Counted from the stretch's first letter, positions 47,818 to 57,879 are shown. The stretch: DNA of 64,000 bases from Halomonas sp. Y3 (GCF_024137965.1 NZ_CP099975.1:1426001-1490000), one strand, 5' to 3'. The notes: generated from the sequence alone by a model not told the origin. Numbers and translations: made by a program.

Positions 47818-48515
47818 GGCCCGGTCCCACCCAGTTCGCCTTCGGCCCAGGGCTTACCCTCGATGCCGCCGCCGACTGCGTATACCTGGCCGCCCCGCGC
47901 CCGCTCTGGACCCTGAGCAGCGCCCTGGTGGGCGGCGGCTTCGGCTGGCGACGCCACTTCTGCAACTTCCATGTGGACAAGGACTATGCCGGCAGCGCGC
48001 CGGCGGCGGATCTCGCCGCCTGGCTGGCGGCGCGGGGGCTGCCGGAGGGCGAGAGCCTGGCCATGATGACCGCGGTGCGCCTCGAGCACCTGCGGGTGGA
48101 GGTAGGGGCGGGCGTGCTGGTGGCGGTGACCGCCGGGGCCGGCAACGCCGTGGATATCGTCGCCCCCCTGGCCGGCGATCCGCGCCCGGTAGGCACCATC
48201 AATACGCTGGTCATGATCGATGGCCACCTGACCGATGGCGGCCTGGTCAACGCCTGCCTGTCGGCCAGCGAGGCCAAGGTGCGCGCCCTGCACTCCCTCG
48301 GCGTGCTCGACCCCTATAGCGGCACGCCGGCCAGCGGCACCTCCACCGACTGCCTGGCGGTTGCCGCGACCCAGGCGGGCCCCGTGACCCCCTATGCCGG
48401 CTCGGGGACGCGGCTCGGTCGCGAGCTGGGCCAGGCGGTCTACCGGGCCACCCGCGAGGCGCTGCTGGCCTCCCGGGAGTGGCGCCGGCGCCAGGAGGAG
48501 GCCGCCCATGGCTGA
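47814..48515 (+). CDS. cbiZ: Adenosylcobinamide amidohydrolase CbiZ
   Basis: The 233-residue protein resembles CbiZ: LSSALVGGGFGWRRHF, ITAGAGNA-type region (TAGAGNAVDIV), INTLVMIDGHLTDGGLVNA and the GTSTDCLAVAA motif. CbiZ removes the aminopropanol arm of adenosylcobinamide or pseudocobalamin to give adenosylcobyric acid, allowing salvage and remodelling of foreign corrinoids. The ATG overlaps the cobT stop (ATGA). Confidence 0.9.
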   Translation: MRPGPTQFAFGPGLTLDAAADCVYLAAPRPLWTLSSALVGGGFGWRRHFCNFHVDKDYAGSAPAADLAAWLAARGLPEGESLAMMTAVRLEHLRVEVGAGVLVAVTAGAGNAVDIVAPLAGDPRPVGTINTLVMIDGHLTDGGLVNACLSASEAKVRALHSLGVLDPYSGTPASGTSTDCLAVAATQAGPVTPYAGSGTRLGRELGQAVYRATREALLASREWRRRQEEAAHG

Positions 48516-49497
48516 ACCGCTGTCGCTTGCGCTGCTGGGCCTGGTGCTTGCCGCCGTGGCTCTGGACCTGGCCATCGGCGACCCCCGCCGCCTGCCCCAC
48601 CCGGTGGTGGGCATGGGGGCGGTGATCGCCCGGCTGGAGAAGGCCTGGAACCATGGCACTCCCCGGGCGCGCCAAATCCGCGGCGCGCTGATGGCGGCCC
48701 TGGTGGTACTGGGCACCTGGCTGCTGGCCTGGGCCGCCATCGCGCTGCTGGCGCGGCTTCACCCCTGGCTGGGCTGGCTGGCGGAGTGGTGGCTGCTGGC
48801 CAGCTGCCTGGCCATCCGGGGCCTGCGCGATGCCGCCCTGGCGGTGGCCGCTCCGCTGGCCCGAGGCGACCTCCCCGCGGCGCGTCGCGCGCTTGCCATG
48901 ATCGTCGGCCGCGACACCGAGGCGCTGGACGAGGGGGAGGTGACCCGGGGGGCGGTGGAGACGGTGGCCGAGAACACGGTGGACGGCATCACCGCACCGC
49001 TGCTCTTCGCCCTGCTGGGGGGCGCCCCCCTGGCGGTGGCCTACAAGGCGGTCAACACCCTGGACTCCATGGTGGGCTACCGCAGCGAGCGCTACCTTCA
49101 CTTCGGCCGGGCCTCGGCGCGGCTGGATGACGCCGCCAACTGGCTGCCGGCCCGGCTCACCGCCCTGACCCTCTGGCTGGGTGCGTGCTGCCTGGCGCGG
49201 CGGGAGCGCGGGCTGCGCCTCCGGGGGGCGCTGGCCGCCACCCGCCGCGAGGCCCCCCGCCACCCCAGCCCCAACAGCGGCTGGCCCGAGGCCATGGTGG
49301 CCAACCTGCTGGGCGTTCAGCTCGGCGGCACCAACCGCTACCGCGGCGAGGTCTCCGAGCGCGCCCGCCTGGGCACGCCCGGGGAGCCGCTGCGCTGCGC
49401 CCATATCGGCGCGGCCATTCGCCTGATGCACGGCGGCTGGCTGGGTTTTCTGGCGCTGCTGGCGCTGGCGGTGCTGCTCATGGAGGCCCTGCCATGA
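48508..49497 (+). CDS. cbiB: Adenosylcobinamide-phosphate synthase CbiB
   Basis: The 329-residue membrane protein has several hydrophobic helices and CbiB signatures: DLAIGDPRRLPHPVVGMG, RGAVETVAENTVDGITAPLL, AYKAVNTLDSMVGY and HPSPNSGWPEAMVA. It attaches aminopropanol phosphate to adenosylcobyric acid, re-making what CbiZ removes. It overlaps cbiZ by eight bases and cobD by four. Confidence 0.95.
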   Translation: MAEPLSLALLGLVLAAVALDLAIGDPRRLPHPVVGMGAVIARLEKAWNHGTPRARQIRGALMAALVVLGTWLLAWAAIALLARLHPWLGWLAEWWLLASCLAIRGLRDAALAVAAPLARGDLPAARRALAMIVGRDTEALDEGEVTRGAVETVAENTVDGITAPLLFALLGGAPLAVAYKAVNTLDSMVGYRSERYLHFGRASARLDDAANWLPARLTALTLWLGACCLARRERGLRLRGALAATRREAPRHPSPNSGWPEAMVANLLGVQLGGTNRYRGEVSERARLGTPGEPLRCAHIGAAIRLMHGGWLGFLALLALAVLLMEALP

Positions 49498-50684
49498 GCG
49501 CCCCGGGCCGCGGCCTGTCCGTCGGCGGCTGGCCCCTGCACGGCGGCCAGCCCGGCCCCCTGCTGGCGCGCTTCGGCCTGGATGCGACGACGCCGGTGCT
49601 GGACGTCAGCGCCAACCTCAACCCCCTGGGGCCGCCGGCCTGGCTCCACGACTGGCTGAACTCGCGGCTCGCCGAGGCCGGGGCGCTTGCCCGCTACCCC
49701 GATCCCGACTACCGCGAGGCGCGTGAGGCCATCGCCGCCCATGAGGGCGTGGCACCGGAGCAGGTGCTGCTGACCAACGGCGGCGCCGAGGCGATCTTCC
49801 TGGCCGCGGCCCTGCAGGCTCGGGAGCGGCCCGGGGCGCCGGCGGCGATCGTCGAGCCCACCTTCGCCGAGTATGCCCGAGCCTGTGCGGCCCAGGGGCT
49901 GCCGGCGGTGACGCTGCCGCTGACGCCGCCGGACTTTCGCCTCGATGTCGAGGCCATCGCCGCGGGGCTGGGTGAGGCGCGGCTGCTCTGGCTCTGCCGT
50001 CCCAATAACCCCACCGCCACCCTGGTGCCCCGGGCCGAGGTGGAACGCCTGCTGGCGCTGACCGCATCGCGGGGCTGCCGGCTGGTGGTGGACGAGGCCT
50101 TCGTGGATTTCATCGGCGACGAGGGCGGGCAGGGGGAAAACAAGGAGGCGCTGACGCCGCTGCTCGCCGACCATCCGCACCTGCTGCTGCTGCGCTCGCT
50201 GACCAAGCAGTTCACACTGCCGGGGCTGCGCCTGGGCTATCTGCTCGGCGCGCCCGAGACGGTGGCGGCGGCCCGGGCCTGCCAGCCCGCCTGGAGCGTC
50301 AATGCCCTGGCGGCGGCCCTGGTGGCGCCCCTGCTGGCGGACCGCGATTTCCAGGCGGCGACCCGGGCCTGGCTCGCCGCCGAGCGGCCCCGGCTGCGGG
50401 CGGGCCTCGAGGCTCTGGGGCTTGCGGTGGTGCCGAGCCACGCCAACTTCTTTCTGGTGCGCCACCCGGCGGGCCGCGAGGCCACGCGGAACCTGCTGCC
50501 GGCGCTGCTGCGCCGCGGCGTGCTGGCCCGTCACACCGAGGGCTTTGCGGGCCTCGACGGCGGCTGGCTGCGCCTGGCTCTGGGTGACGCCTCGGCCAAC
50601 GCCCGTCTGCTGGCGGCGCTTGGCGATGCCCTGGGCGATATGGCCGATATGGCCGATATAGTTCGGTCGGAGGTGCGCCGATGA
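49494..50684 (+). CDS. cobD: Threonine-phosphate decarboxylase CobD-type (PLP-dependent)
   Basis: The 396-residue aminotransferase-fold protein has DVSANLNPLGPP, NGGAEAIFLAAAL, LCRPNNPTATLVPR and the PLP-binding lysine in RSLTKQFTLPGLRLGYLL near residue 238. It makes aminopropanol phosphate from threonine phosphate for CbiB. Names differ between organisms (cobC in Pseudomonas, cobD in Salmonella). Translation is coupled on both sides through ATGA overlaps. Confidence 0.9.
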   Translation: MSAPGRGLSVGGWPLHGGQPGPLLARFGLDATTPVLDVSANLNPLGPPAWLHDWLNSRLAEAGALARYPDPDYREAREAIAAHEGVAPEQVLLTNGGAEAIFLAAALQARERPGAPAAIVEPTFAEYARACAAQGLPAVTLPLTPPDFRLDVEAIAAGLGEARLLWLCRPNNPTATLVPRAEVERLLALTASRGCRLVVDEAFVDFIGDEGGQGENKEALTPLLADHPHLLLLRSLTKQFTLPGLRLGYLLGAPETVAAARACQPAWSVNALAAALVAPLLADRDFQAATRAWLAAERPRLRAGLEALGLAVVPSHANFFLVRHPAGREATRNLLPALLRRGVLARHTEGFAGLDGGWLRLALGDASANARLLAALGDALGDMADMADIVRSEVRR

Positions 50685-51238
50685 TCACCTTCGTCAGCGG
50701 CGGTGCCCGCTCCGGCAAGAGCCGCTACGCCGAGGTGCTGCTCTGCCGCTGGCACGCCCGGCGCGGCGGCCGACGCTGGTACCTGGCCACGGCTCGGGCC
50801 TCGGACGCCGAAATGGCCGCGCGCATCGCCCGCCACCGCCGGGAGCGCGGGGCGGGGTGGCACACCCTGGAGGTGCCGCTGGCCCTCGACGCGGCCCTGG
50901 CCGAAGTGAGCGATGGCGACAGCGTGCTGCTGGACTGCCTGACCCTCTGGGCCAGCCAGTGGCGCTACGGCGGCGGCGGCAGCGACGCCGAGGGCGAAGC
51001 GCTGCTGGCCGATTGCCTGGCGGCGGCCCGGGCGCGGGGGATCGCCCTGGTGGTGGTCTCCAACGACCTCAACGAGGACCTTCCCCCGGAGGACGCCGAG
51101 ACCCGGCGCTATATCGCCTTCCTGCAGCGGCTGCATCGGCGCCTGGCCCGGGAGGCCGACCGGGTGGTGGAGGTAGTGGCCGGCCTGCCCATCGACTGGA
51201 AGCCTATCGACGACCACGACCCGGAGACGCTCCGATGA
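50681..51238 (+). CDS. cobU: Adenosylcobinamide kinase / guanylyltransferase CobU (CobP)
   Basis: The 185-residue bifunctional enzyme has Walker A GGARSGKSRYAE (residues 7-18), the region RIARHRRERGAGWHTLE that carries the GMP-accepting histidine, LLDCLTLW and VSNDLNEDLPPED (the usual G is replaced). It phosphorylates adenosylcobinamide and adds GMP before CobS. Coupled to cobD and cobS by ATGA overlaps. Confidence 0.93.
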   Translation: MITFVSGGARSGKSRYAEVLLCRWHARRGGRRWYLATARASDAEMAARIARHRRERGAGWHTLEVPLALDAALAEVSDGDSVLLDCLTLWASQWRYGGGGSDAEGEALLADCLAAARARGIALVVVSNDLNEDLPPEDAETRRYIAFLQRLHRRLAREADRVVEVVAGLPIDWKPIDDHDPETLR

Positions 51239-51990
51239 GAGAGGCCCTTTACGGGCTCGCGCTGGCCCTGCAGTTCCTGACCCGGATTCCCCTGCCCGTC
51301 GCCTGCCCCTGGAACGCCGCCACCTGCCGCTGGGCGCTGCGCTGCTTTCCGCTGGCGGGTCTGGTGATCGGTGCGGCCCTGGCGGCCCTGGCCATACTGG
51401 GCCAGGGGCTGCCCACCCCCTTGCTTGCCCTTGCGCTGCTCAGCCTCTGGGTGGCGCTCTCCGGGGGGCTGCATCTGGATGGCGTGATGGATATCGCCGA
51501 CGCCCTGGGCAGCAATGCGCCCCTGGAGAAGCGCTGGGCGATCATGAAGGACAGCCAGGTGGGCAGCTTCGCCATCCTCGCCCTGGTCTTTCTGCTGGCC
51601 TGGAAGGGGGCGCTGATCTGGGCCCTGCTGGAGGCCGGGGCGAGCCCCTGGCTGTGGCTGGCGCTGCCGGCGCTTGCGCGCTTCGGGGCGCTCTTGCTGC
51701 TGCGCCTGGCCCCCCTGGCGCGGCGCAAGGGGCTCGCCTGGACCTGGCGCCAGCACCTGGCAAGGCGTGACCTGGGCCTGGCGCTGCTGGTGCTGCTGCC
51801 GCTCTTCGGCTTCGTGCCCGGCGGCGCCTGGCTGCTCGGCGCCCTCTGCGTCTTTCTGTTTCTGTATGGCCTCGCCATGGTGCGAGCCTTTACCGGCATC
51901 AACGGGGATATCGTGGGTGCCGCCATCGAAGGAGGAGAACTATGGCTGCTGCTTATCGCCTGGAGCTGGTGGTGGTTCGCCATGGCGTGA
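51235..51990 (+). CDS. cobS: Adenosylcobinamide-GDP ribazoletransferase CobS
   Basis: The 251-residue membrane protein has FLTRIPLP near the N-terminus, the metal-binding HLDGVMDIADALGSN and RWAIMKDSQVGSFA, then a run of hydrophobic helices and FTGINGDIVGAA. It joins GDP-activated cobinamide with alpha-ribazole (or its phosphate). Its last 49 bases overlap the cobC gene in another frame. Confidence 0.93.
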   Translation: MREALYGLALALQFLTRIPLPVACPWNAATCRWALRCFPLAGLVIGAALAALAILGQGLPTPLLALALLSLWVALSGGLHLDGVMDIADALGSNAPLEKRWAIMKDSQVGSFAILALVFLLAWKGALIWALLEAGASPWLWLALPALARFGALLLLRLAPLARRKGLAWTWRQHLARRDLGLALLVLLPLFGFVPGGAWLLGALCVFLFLYGLAMVRAFTGINGDIVGAAIEGGELWLLLIAWSWWWFAMA

Positions 51991-52574
51991 CCGCCTGGAA
52001 CCTTGAGCGCCGCTACCAGGGCCAGCGGGATATTCCGCTGCTGCTGCCCGACGCCGTGCCAGGGCTCGATCGCCTGCGCGACCACCTGGCGAACGAGGCC
52101 TTCGACGCCCTCTACTGCAGCGACCTGACCCGCTGCCGCCAGACCCTTGACCATATCGGGGCAGGACGGGCCTGGGAGGCGAGCTTCGATGCCCGGCTGC
52201 GTGAGCTGGACTTCGGCGATTACGAGGGGCGCACCTGGGAAGAACTCAAGGATGACCCGCGCTATCGCGCCTGGGTCGACAGCGCCGGCCGCCAGGCGCC
52301 CCCCGGCGGCGAATCCGCCGATGCCCTCTGGGCGCGCCTGGAGGCCTGGCTCGGGGAGGTGCTCCAGCGGGCCGCCGAGCGGGGGCAGCGCCGGGTGCTG
52401 GCGGTGAGCCACGGCGGTGCCATCCGCGAGCTGCGTCGTCGCCTCGAGGGCACCGACTTCTGGGAGGGCGTGGTGGGGCAGGCCGAGGGCCGGCGCTTCG
52501 AGATCGAGAGCCAGGGAGGAGAGTGGCAATGCAGAGCCTCATCGGCGGTGCCTGCTCGGGCCGACGCCGGCTAG
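51942..52574 (+). CDS. cobC: Histidine phosphatase family protein, probable alpha-ribazole phosphatase
   Basis: The 210-residue phosphoglycerate-mutase-type phosphatase has the active RHG motif in VVRHGVTAWN, YCSDLTRCRQT, LRELDFGDYEGRTWEEL and the second histidine in VSHGGAIREL. Position in the block supports removal of phosphate from alpha-ribazole 5'-phosphate or cobalamin 5'-phosphate. A strong GGAGGAG precedes the ATG even though the start is inside cobS. The C-terminal end overlaps the next gene by 46 bases. Confidence 0.85.
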   Translation: MAAAYRLELVVVRHGVTAWNLERRYQGQRDIPLLLPDAVPGLDRLRDHLANEAFDALYCSDLTRCRQTLDHIGAGRAWEASFDARLRELDFGDYEGRTWEELKDDPRYRAWVDSAGRQAPPGGESADALWARLEAWLGEVLQRAAERGQRRVLAVSHGGAIRELRRRLEGTDFWEGVVGQAEGRRFEIESQGGEWQCRASSAVPARADAG

Positions 52575-52945
52575 CGCTGGAGCGCTTTCCCAACGCCCGC
52601 TGGCATCGGCTGGCGGCGAGGGAGGACGCCGCCGCTTGCCTGGAAGCCCAGGGAGGGGGAGAGGTTCTGGTGGTCGACGGCATCGCCGACTGGCTCGCCG
52701 CCGCCCTGGCCGAAACCCCGGACGACGATACCCTGCGCGATACCTGGCTGGGCCTGCTCGACGGCCTCGCCGCTGCCCCCGGCGAGGCGGTGCTGATCCT
52801 CGATGAGATGGGGCGTGGGATCGTGCCCATGGACCCGATGGCACGGCGGCTGCGGGACCACAACGGCTGGCTGGTCCAGGCCGCGGCGGCGCGCAGCCGG
52901 GTGGTCTGCTACCTGCGTCATGGCCTCTGCAAGCAGCTGAAATAA
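52529..52945 (+). CDS. Degenerate CobU-like protein, 138 residues
   Basis: The protein looks like a shortened CobU paralogue. It opens with SLIGGACSGRRRLA, where Walker A GxxxSGKS has become GACSGRRR, lacks the histidine-bearing RxxxHxxxR region that accepts GMP, and ends with the CobU-type DEMGRGIVPMDPMARRLRDH then NGWLVQAAAARSRVVCYLRHGL. Kinase and guanylyltransferase activity are therefore doubtful. ATG 52529 has AGGAG seven bases upstream and lies inside cobC. It ends the first cobalamin block. It may be regulatory or a structural partner. That is inference. Confidence 0.65.
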   Translation: MQSLIGGACSGRRRLALERFPNARWHRLAAREDAAACLEAQGGGEVLVVDGIADWLAAALAETPDDDTLRDTWLGLLDGLAAAPGEAVLILDEMGRGIVPMDPMARRLRDHNGWLVQAAAARSRVVCYLRHGLCKQLK

Positions 52946-52978
52946 AAGTGTTTTAAATGGATGTTTTAGCGTCTTGCG

Positions 52979-53007
52979 TTGACCCCGACGCGGTGCCTTG
53001 CTAGCTT
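52979..53007 (+). promoter_or_regulatory. Promoter for the riboswitch-btuB transcript
   Basis: TTGACC (52979-52984) and a weak TAGCTT (53002-53007) are 17 bases apart. The predicted start near 53014 coincides with the beginning of the cobalamin aptamer. Confidence 0.45.
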
Positions 53008-53014
53008 GTGCGCA

Positions 53015-53232
53015 CTCTAAGGTGCCCCAGGCGCGTCACAGCGCCGGGGTGAAACGGGAAGTCGGTGCCCGGTGCTCTGCCAGAGCGCTCGCCATTCCGA
53101 CGCTGCCCCCGCAACGGTGATCGAGACAAGAGCGGCCGTGATGCCACTGTGCCAAGGCACGGGAAGGCGGTCGCTTTGAAGGTCCGGCAGTGATGCTGCC
53201 GCCCTTCGCTCGTCAGCCCGGAGACCGGCCTT
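53015..53232 (+). promoter_or_regulatory. Cobalamin (AdoCbl) riboswitch
   Basis: The conserved parts occur in order: AAGGTGCC (53019), GGTGAAACGGGAAGTCGGTG, GACGCTGCCCCCGCAACGGT, a CCACTGTGCCAAGGCACGGG stem and the B12 box CAGCCCGGAGACCGGCC ending at 53230. An added hairpin (CCGAACCGC with GCGGTTTCGG, about 53243-53270) follows and may be part of the expression platform. No T-run follows it, so translational or Rho-dependent control is likely. The regulated gene is btuB, 145 bases downstream. Confidence 0.93.
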
Positions 53233-53374
53233 TGAGCGCATGCCGAACCGCGGAGGGCGGTTTCGGGCAGGGCAGCTGCCACTCGCCTGGCCGCACTCCC
53301 GCCTGACATCTCCCTCGCCTCGGCCAAGAACAGACCCGCATCGTACGGGTTGGTACGACAAGCAAGGGACATCC

Positions 53375-55213
53375 ATGACCATCGCTCACACCTCCCGTGG
53401 CCTGGCGGCCTTCGCCTTGGCCGCGCTGCCGCTGGCAATTGCCGCCGCCGAACCCCAGCCCGAGACCGCCGCCGAGGCGACCCGTCTCAACCCCATGGTG
53501 GTGACCGCCGCCCTGGCGCCGCGCACCGCCAACGAGACGCTCGCCTCCGTGACCCTGCTCGACGAGGCCACCCTGCGCCGCCAGGACCCGACGAGCCTCA
53601 CCGACCTCTTTCGCGGCCAGCCCGGGGTGGACGTGGTCACCAACGGCAGCTTCGGCAAGTCCAGCAGCGTCTATCTCCGCGGTACCGGTAATGAATCGGC
53701 AGCGCTGATGATCGATGGCATTCGCCTGCGCTCTGCCACCGCCGGTGGCGCAGCCTGGCACTACCTTGATCCGCGCATGTTCGAGCGTGCCGAGATCGTG
53801 CGCGGCCCGCGCGGCAGCCTCTATGGCGCCGACGCCGTCGGCGGGGTGGTGCAGCTCTTTACCCCGGAAGGCGAGGAGGGGGATCCCCAGCCGCGCGTTT
53901 CGGTAGGCGGCGGCTCCTTCAACACCCAGCGCTACAGCGCCAGCCTCTCCGGCGGCAGCGGTGGAACCCGCTACTACGTCGCCGGCAGTCGTTTAGACAC
54001 CGACGGTACCCCGGTGCGCGAGGGGGGGGACGACAAGGGCTACGACAATACCTCGGGGGTGATGCGGCTCGCCCACACCTTCGAGAACGACGCCGAGCTC
54101 GGTGTGCTGGCGCTGCGCGCCCGGGGCAGCAACGAATACGATGGCGGCGAGATGGACTTCGTGCAGCAGGTGGCCGGGGTCTATGGAGAGATTCCCGTCA
54201 GCGAAACGTGGCGCAGCCGCCTGACGCTGAGTGAATCCCGGGATGAGTTGGACAATCATCAGGAAGCCTCCCAGTGGGAGCCGGCGGGCACGTCGGTACT
54301 CGATACCCGCACCCGCACGGCCCGCTGGCAGAACACCCTGGCGTTCGGCTTGCACGAGCTGGTGGCCGGCGCCGAGTACAGCGAAGACCGGGTCTCGGGC
54401 ACCACGGATTTCGATGAGAGCAGCCGTGACAATATGGCCGTTTTCGCTCAGGGGCTGCTCGACTTTGCCCCCTTCGCGCTGCAGGCCGCCCTGCGCTATG
54501 ACGACAACGAGGCCTACGGCGAGGAGGTCACCGGCAGCCTGGCGCTGGGCTATGACCTGGATGATTCCCATACGCTGCGTGCCAGCGTCGGCACCGCCTT
54601 CCGCGCGCCGACCTTCAACGACCTTTTCTGGCCGAACTCGGGCAATCCCGATCTCAATGCGGAGACGTCCGAGACGGTCGAAGTCGGTCTGCGTGGCAGC
54701 TATCAGTCCTGGTACTGGGACCTGGCGGCCTACCAGACCGATCTCGATGACATGATCGCCTGGGCGCCCACCGACAGCGGCCTCTGGGCGCCGCAGAACA
54801 TCGCCGAGGCCCGTATCCGCGGTATCGAGCTCTCGGCAGGGGCACAGATCGATGACTGGACGCTCGCGGCAGCGCTGACCTGGCTCGACCCGGAAAATCG
54901 CAGCGGCGCCAATGCGGGCAACCGCATCCAGCGCCGTGCCGGTCAGAGTGCGCGCTTCGACGTCGACCGCGAACTGGGCGACTGGTCGCTGGGCGGCTCC
55001 TGGATCCTGCAGGGCGACCGCTACGACGATGCGGCCAACGAGGATCGCATCAGCGGCTTCGGGCTGGTCAACCTGCGCGCCGGCTGGGCGTTCGCGCCCA
55101 TGTGGTCGGCCCGCCTGACGGTCGAGAATGCCTTCGACAAGGAGTACGAGACCGCTCGTGACTACATCAACGCCGGCCGCGCGGCCTTCGTCAGTGTTCA
55201 CTTCGGCCAGTAG
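53375..55213 (+). CDS. btuB: TonB-dependent cobalamin receptor BtuB
   Basis: The 612-residue outer-membrane receptor has a signal peptide (GLAAFALAALPLAIAAAEP), a TonB-box-like MVVTA near residue 40, the plug domain (SLTDLFRGQPGVDV, VYLRGTGNESAALMIDGIR, IVRGPRGSLYGADAVGGVVQ) and a beta-barrel ending in an aromatic-poor YINAGRAAFVSVHFGQ. Length matches E. coli BtuB (614). It lies directly behind a cobalamin riboswitch and before btuF, which fits B12 import and feedback control. Confidence 0.92.
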   Translation: MTIAHTSRGLAAFALAALPLAIAAAEPQPETAAEATRLNPMVVTAALAPRTANETLASVTLLDEATLRRQDPTSLTDLFRGQPGVDVVTNGSFGKSSSVYLRGTGNESAALMIDGIRLRSATAGGAAWHYLDPRMFERAEIVRGPRGSLYGADAVGGVVQLFTPEGEEGDPQPRVSVGGGSFNTQRYSASLSGGSGGTRYYVAGSRLDTDGTPVREGGDDKGYDNTSGVMRLAHTFENDAELGVLALRARGSNEYDGGEMDFVQQVAGVYGEIPVSETWRSRLTLSESRDELDNHQEASQWEPAGTSVLDTRTRTARWQNTLAFGLHELVAGAEYSEDRVSGTTDFDESSRDNMAVFAQGLLDFAPFALQAALRYDDNEAYGEEVTGSLALGYDLDDSHTLRASVGTAFRAPTFNDLFWPNSGNPDLNAETSETVEVGLRGSYQSWYWDLAAYQTDLDDMIAWAPTDSGLWAPQNIAEARIRGIELSAGAQIDDWTLAAALTWLDPENRSGANAGNRIQRRAGQSARFDVDRELGDWSLGGSWILQGDRYDDAANEDRISGFGLVNLRAGWAFAPMWSARLTVENAFDKEYETARDYINAGRAAFVSVHFGQ

Positions 55214-56123
55214 CGGCCGCCTCGGCGGGGCCCTTGGCCCCGCTGTCGCTGCCAGTTCGCTGCTGGCGCTGTCCGGGCCGGTGGTCGCCGAGGCGCGCGC
55301 CGGTTCGCTCTGCGCCATCGACGACCGCGACCGGGAGGTGTGCCTCGAGCAGCCCGCCGAGCGCATCGCCGCGCTTTCGCCCGGTGCCACGGAGCTGGTC
55401 TACGCCGCCGGGGCGGGGGAGAAGGTGGTGGCGGTGGTGGCCTACAGCGACTACCCGCCCGAGGCGCGCCAGGTCCAGTCGGTGGGCAGCCATACCCGCA
55501 TGGACCTGGAAACCCTGGTGACCCTTTCCCCCGACCTGGTGATCGGCTGGAAGACCGGCAACCCGCCCGAGCAGCTGGAGACCCTCGAGGGGCTGGGCAT
55601 GCCGGTGTTCTACATCGAACCGCGCGACTTCGAGGGCGTGTCCAGCGCCATCGAGCGCCTGGCGCGGCTGGCCGATACCCGCGAGGAGGGGGACCGTGTC
55701 GCCGCCGAGTTCCGCGACGGCATGGCGGCGTTGGCCGAGCGCTACGCCGACGCCGAGCCGGTCTCGGTCTTCTACCAGGTATGGGACGAGCCGCTGATGA
55801 CCATCAACGACGAGCACCTGATCGGCCAGGTGGTGGCGATGTGCGGCGGGGTCAACGTCTTCGGCGAGCTGTCGCGGCTGGTGCCGCGCATCGACGACGA
55901 GTCGGTGCTGGCCGCCGACCCTGAGGCGATACTCGCCGGCGGCATGGGCGAGGAGAATCGCGACTGGCTGACCCACTGGGAGCAGTACCCGAGCCTGACC
56001 GCCATCCAACGCGACAACCTCTACTTCGTGCCGCCGTCGCTGATCCAGCGTCCCACGCCGCGACTGCTGGAAGGCAGCCGCCTGTTCTGCGAGCGTCTCG
56101 ACCATGCCCGCGACAAGCGCTGA
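55194..56123 (+). CDS. btuF: Periplasmic cobalamin-binding protein BtuF
   Basis: The protein has a putative signal sequence (ALGPAVAASSLLALSGPVVA) and the two-lobed BtuF pattern: RIAALSPGATELVYAAGAGE, YPPEARQVQSVGSHTRMDLE, LSPDLVIGWKTGNPPEQLE and PVFYIEPRDFEGVSSAIERLA. It hands B12 to BtuCD. The start is uncertain: GTG 55194 (309 residues, 20-base overlap with btuB) gives the best signal peptide, ATG 55128 is longer, and neither has a clear ribosome-binding site. Confidence 0.85.
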   Translation: MFTSASSGRLGGALGPAVAASSLLALSGPVVAEARAGSLCAIDDRDREVCLEQPAERIAALSPGATELVYAAGAGEKVVAVVAYSDYPPEARQVQSVGSHTRMDLETLVTLSPDLVIGWKTGNPPEQLETLEGLGMPVFYIEPRDFEGVSSAIERLARLADTREEGDRVAAEFRDGMAALAERYADAEPVSVFYQVWDEPLMTINDEHLIGQVVAMCGGVNVFGELSRLVPRIDDESVLAADPEAILAGGMGEENRDWLTHWEQYPSLTAIQRDNLYFVPPSLIQRPTPRLLEGSRLFCERLDHARDKR

Positions 56124-56130
56124 GGCCGGC

Positions 56131-57110
56131 ATGGCCACCCCCCGACGCTCGCTATGGTCGCCGCTGGTCGCGCTGGCCCTGCTGGGTCTGGCGGCGCTGC
56201 TGCTCTCGGTCACGGTGGGCAGCGCCGCCCTGTCGCTCTCCGACGTCTGGGCGGTCGCCCGCGGCGAGGGGAGCCCCCTGGCCCGCACCCTGATCCTCGA
56301 CCTGCGCGTGCCGCGCTCGCTCTCGGCCTTCGCCGTGGGCGGCCTGCTCGCCGTGGCCGGGGCGCTGATGCAGGTGCTGCTGCGCAATCCCCTGGCGGAC
56401 CCCTACGTGCTGGGGCTCTCCGGCGGCGCCTCGGTGGGGGCGCTGGCGGCGATGCTGGCGGGGCTGGGCGGGGCGGTGATCACCGGCTCCGCCTTCGCCG
56501 GGGCCTTTCTCTCCACGCTGCTGGTCTTCGGCCTGGCCCACGGCACCGGCAGCTGGACACCCTCGCGGCTGCTGCTCACCGGGGTGGTGGTGGCCGCCGG
56601 CTGGGGGGCGGTGATCACCCTGATGCTGGCGATAAGCCCCGCCGAGCGGCTGCCCGGCATGCTCTACTGGCTGATGGGGGATCTCTCCTACTCCCGCACG
56701 CCCTGGCCGCCGCTGGCGCTGCTGCTGCTCATCTGCCTGCTGCTGCTGCCGCTGGGGCGCAGCCTCAACGTCATGGCGCGCGGCCCGCTGCAGGCGGCGG
56801 CCCTGGGGGTCAGGGTCCGTCCGCTGGAGTGGACCATCTACCTCGTCGCCAGCGTGCTCACCGCCACCGCGGTGACCACCGCCGGCAGCATCGGCTTCGT
56901 CGGCCTGGTGGTGCCGCACATGCTGCGCCTGGTGCTGGGCAACGACCAGCGCCTGATCCTGCCGGCCTGCGCCCTGGCCGGGGGCACCCTGCTGGTGCTG
57001 GCCGACGCCCTGGCGCGCACCCTGATCGCCCCGGAGCAGCTGCCGGTGGGGGTGATCACCGCGCTGCTCGGCGTACCCACCTTCCTCTACCTGCTCTACC
57101 GGAGCCGCTG

Positions 57111-57111
<1 letters not shown>
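56131..57111 (+). CDS. btuC: Cobalamin ABC transporter permease BtuC
   Basis: The 326-residue FecCD-type permease has about ten transmembrane helices. Recognisable parts are LRVPRSLSAFAVGGLLAVAG, QVLLRNPLADPYVLGLSGGA, ALGVRVRPLE near the cytoplasmic coupling loop and SIGFVGLVVPHMLRLVLGND. ATG 56131 has GAGG five bases upstream. The upstream ATG at 56104 lies inside btuF without such a site. It works with BtuD and BtuF. Confidence 0.9.
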
Positions 57112-57878
<767 letters not shown>

Positions 57879-57879
57879 T

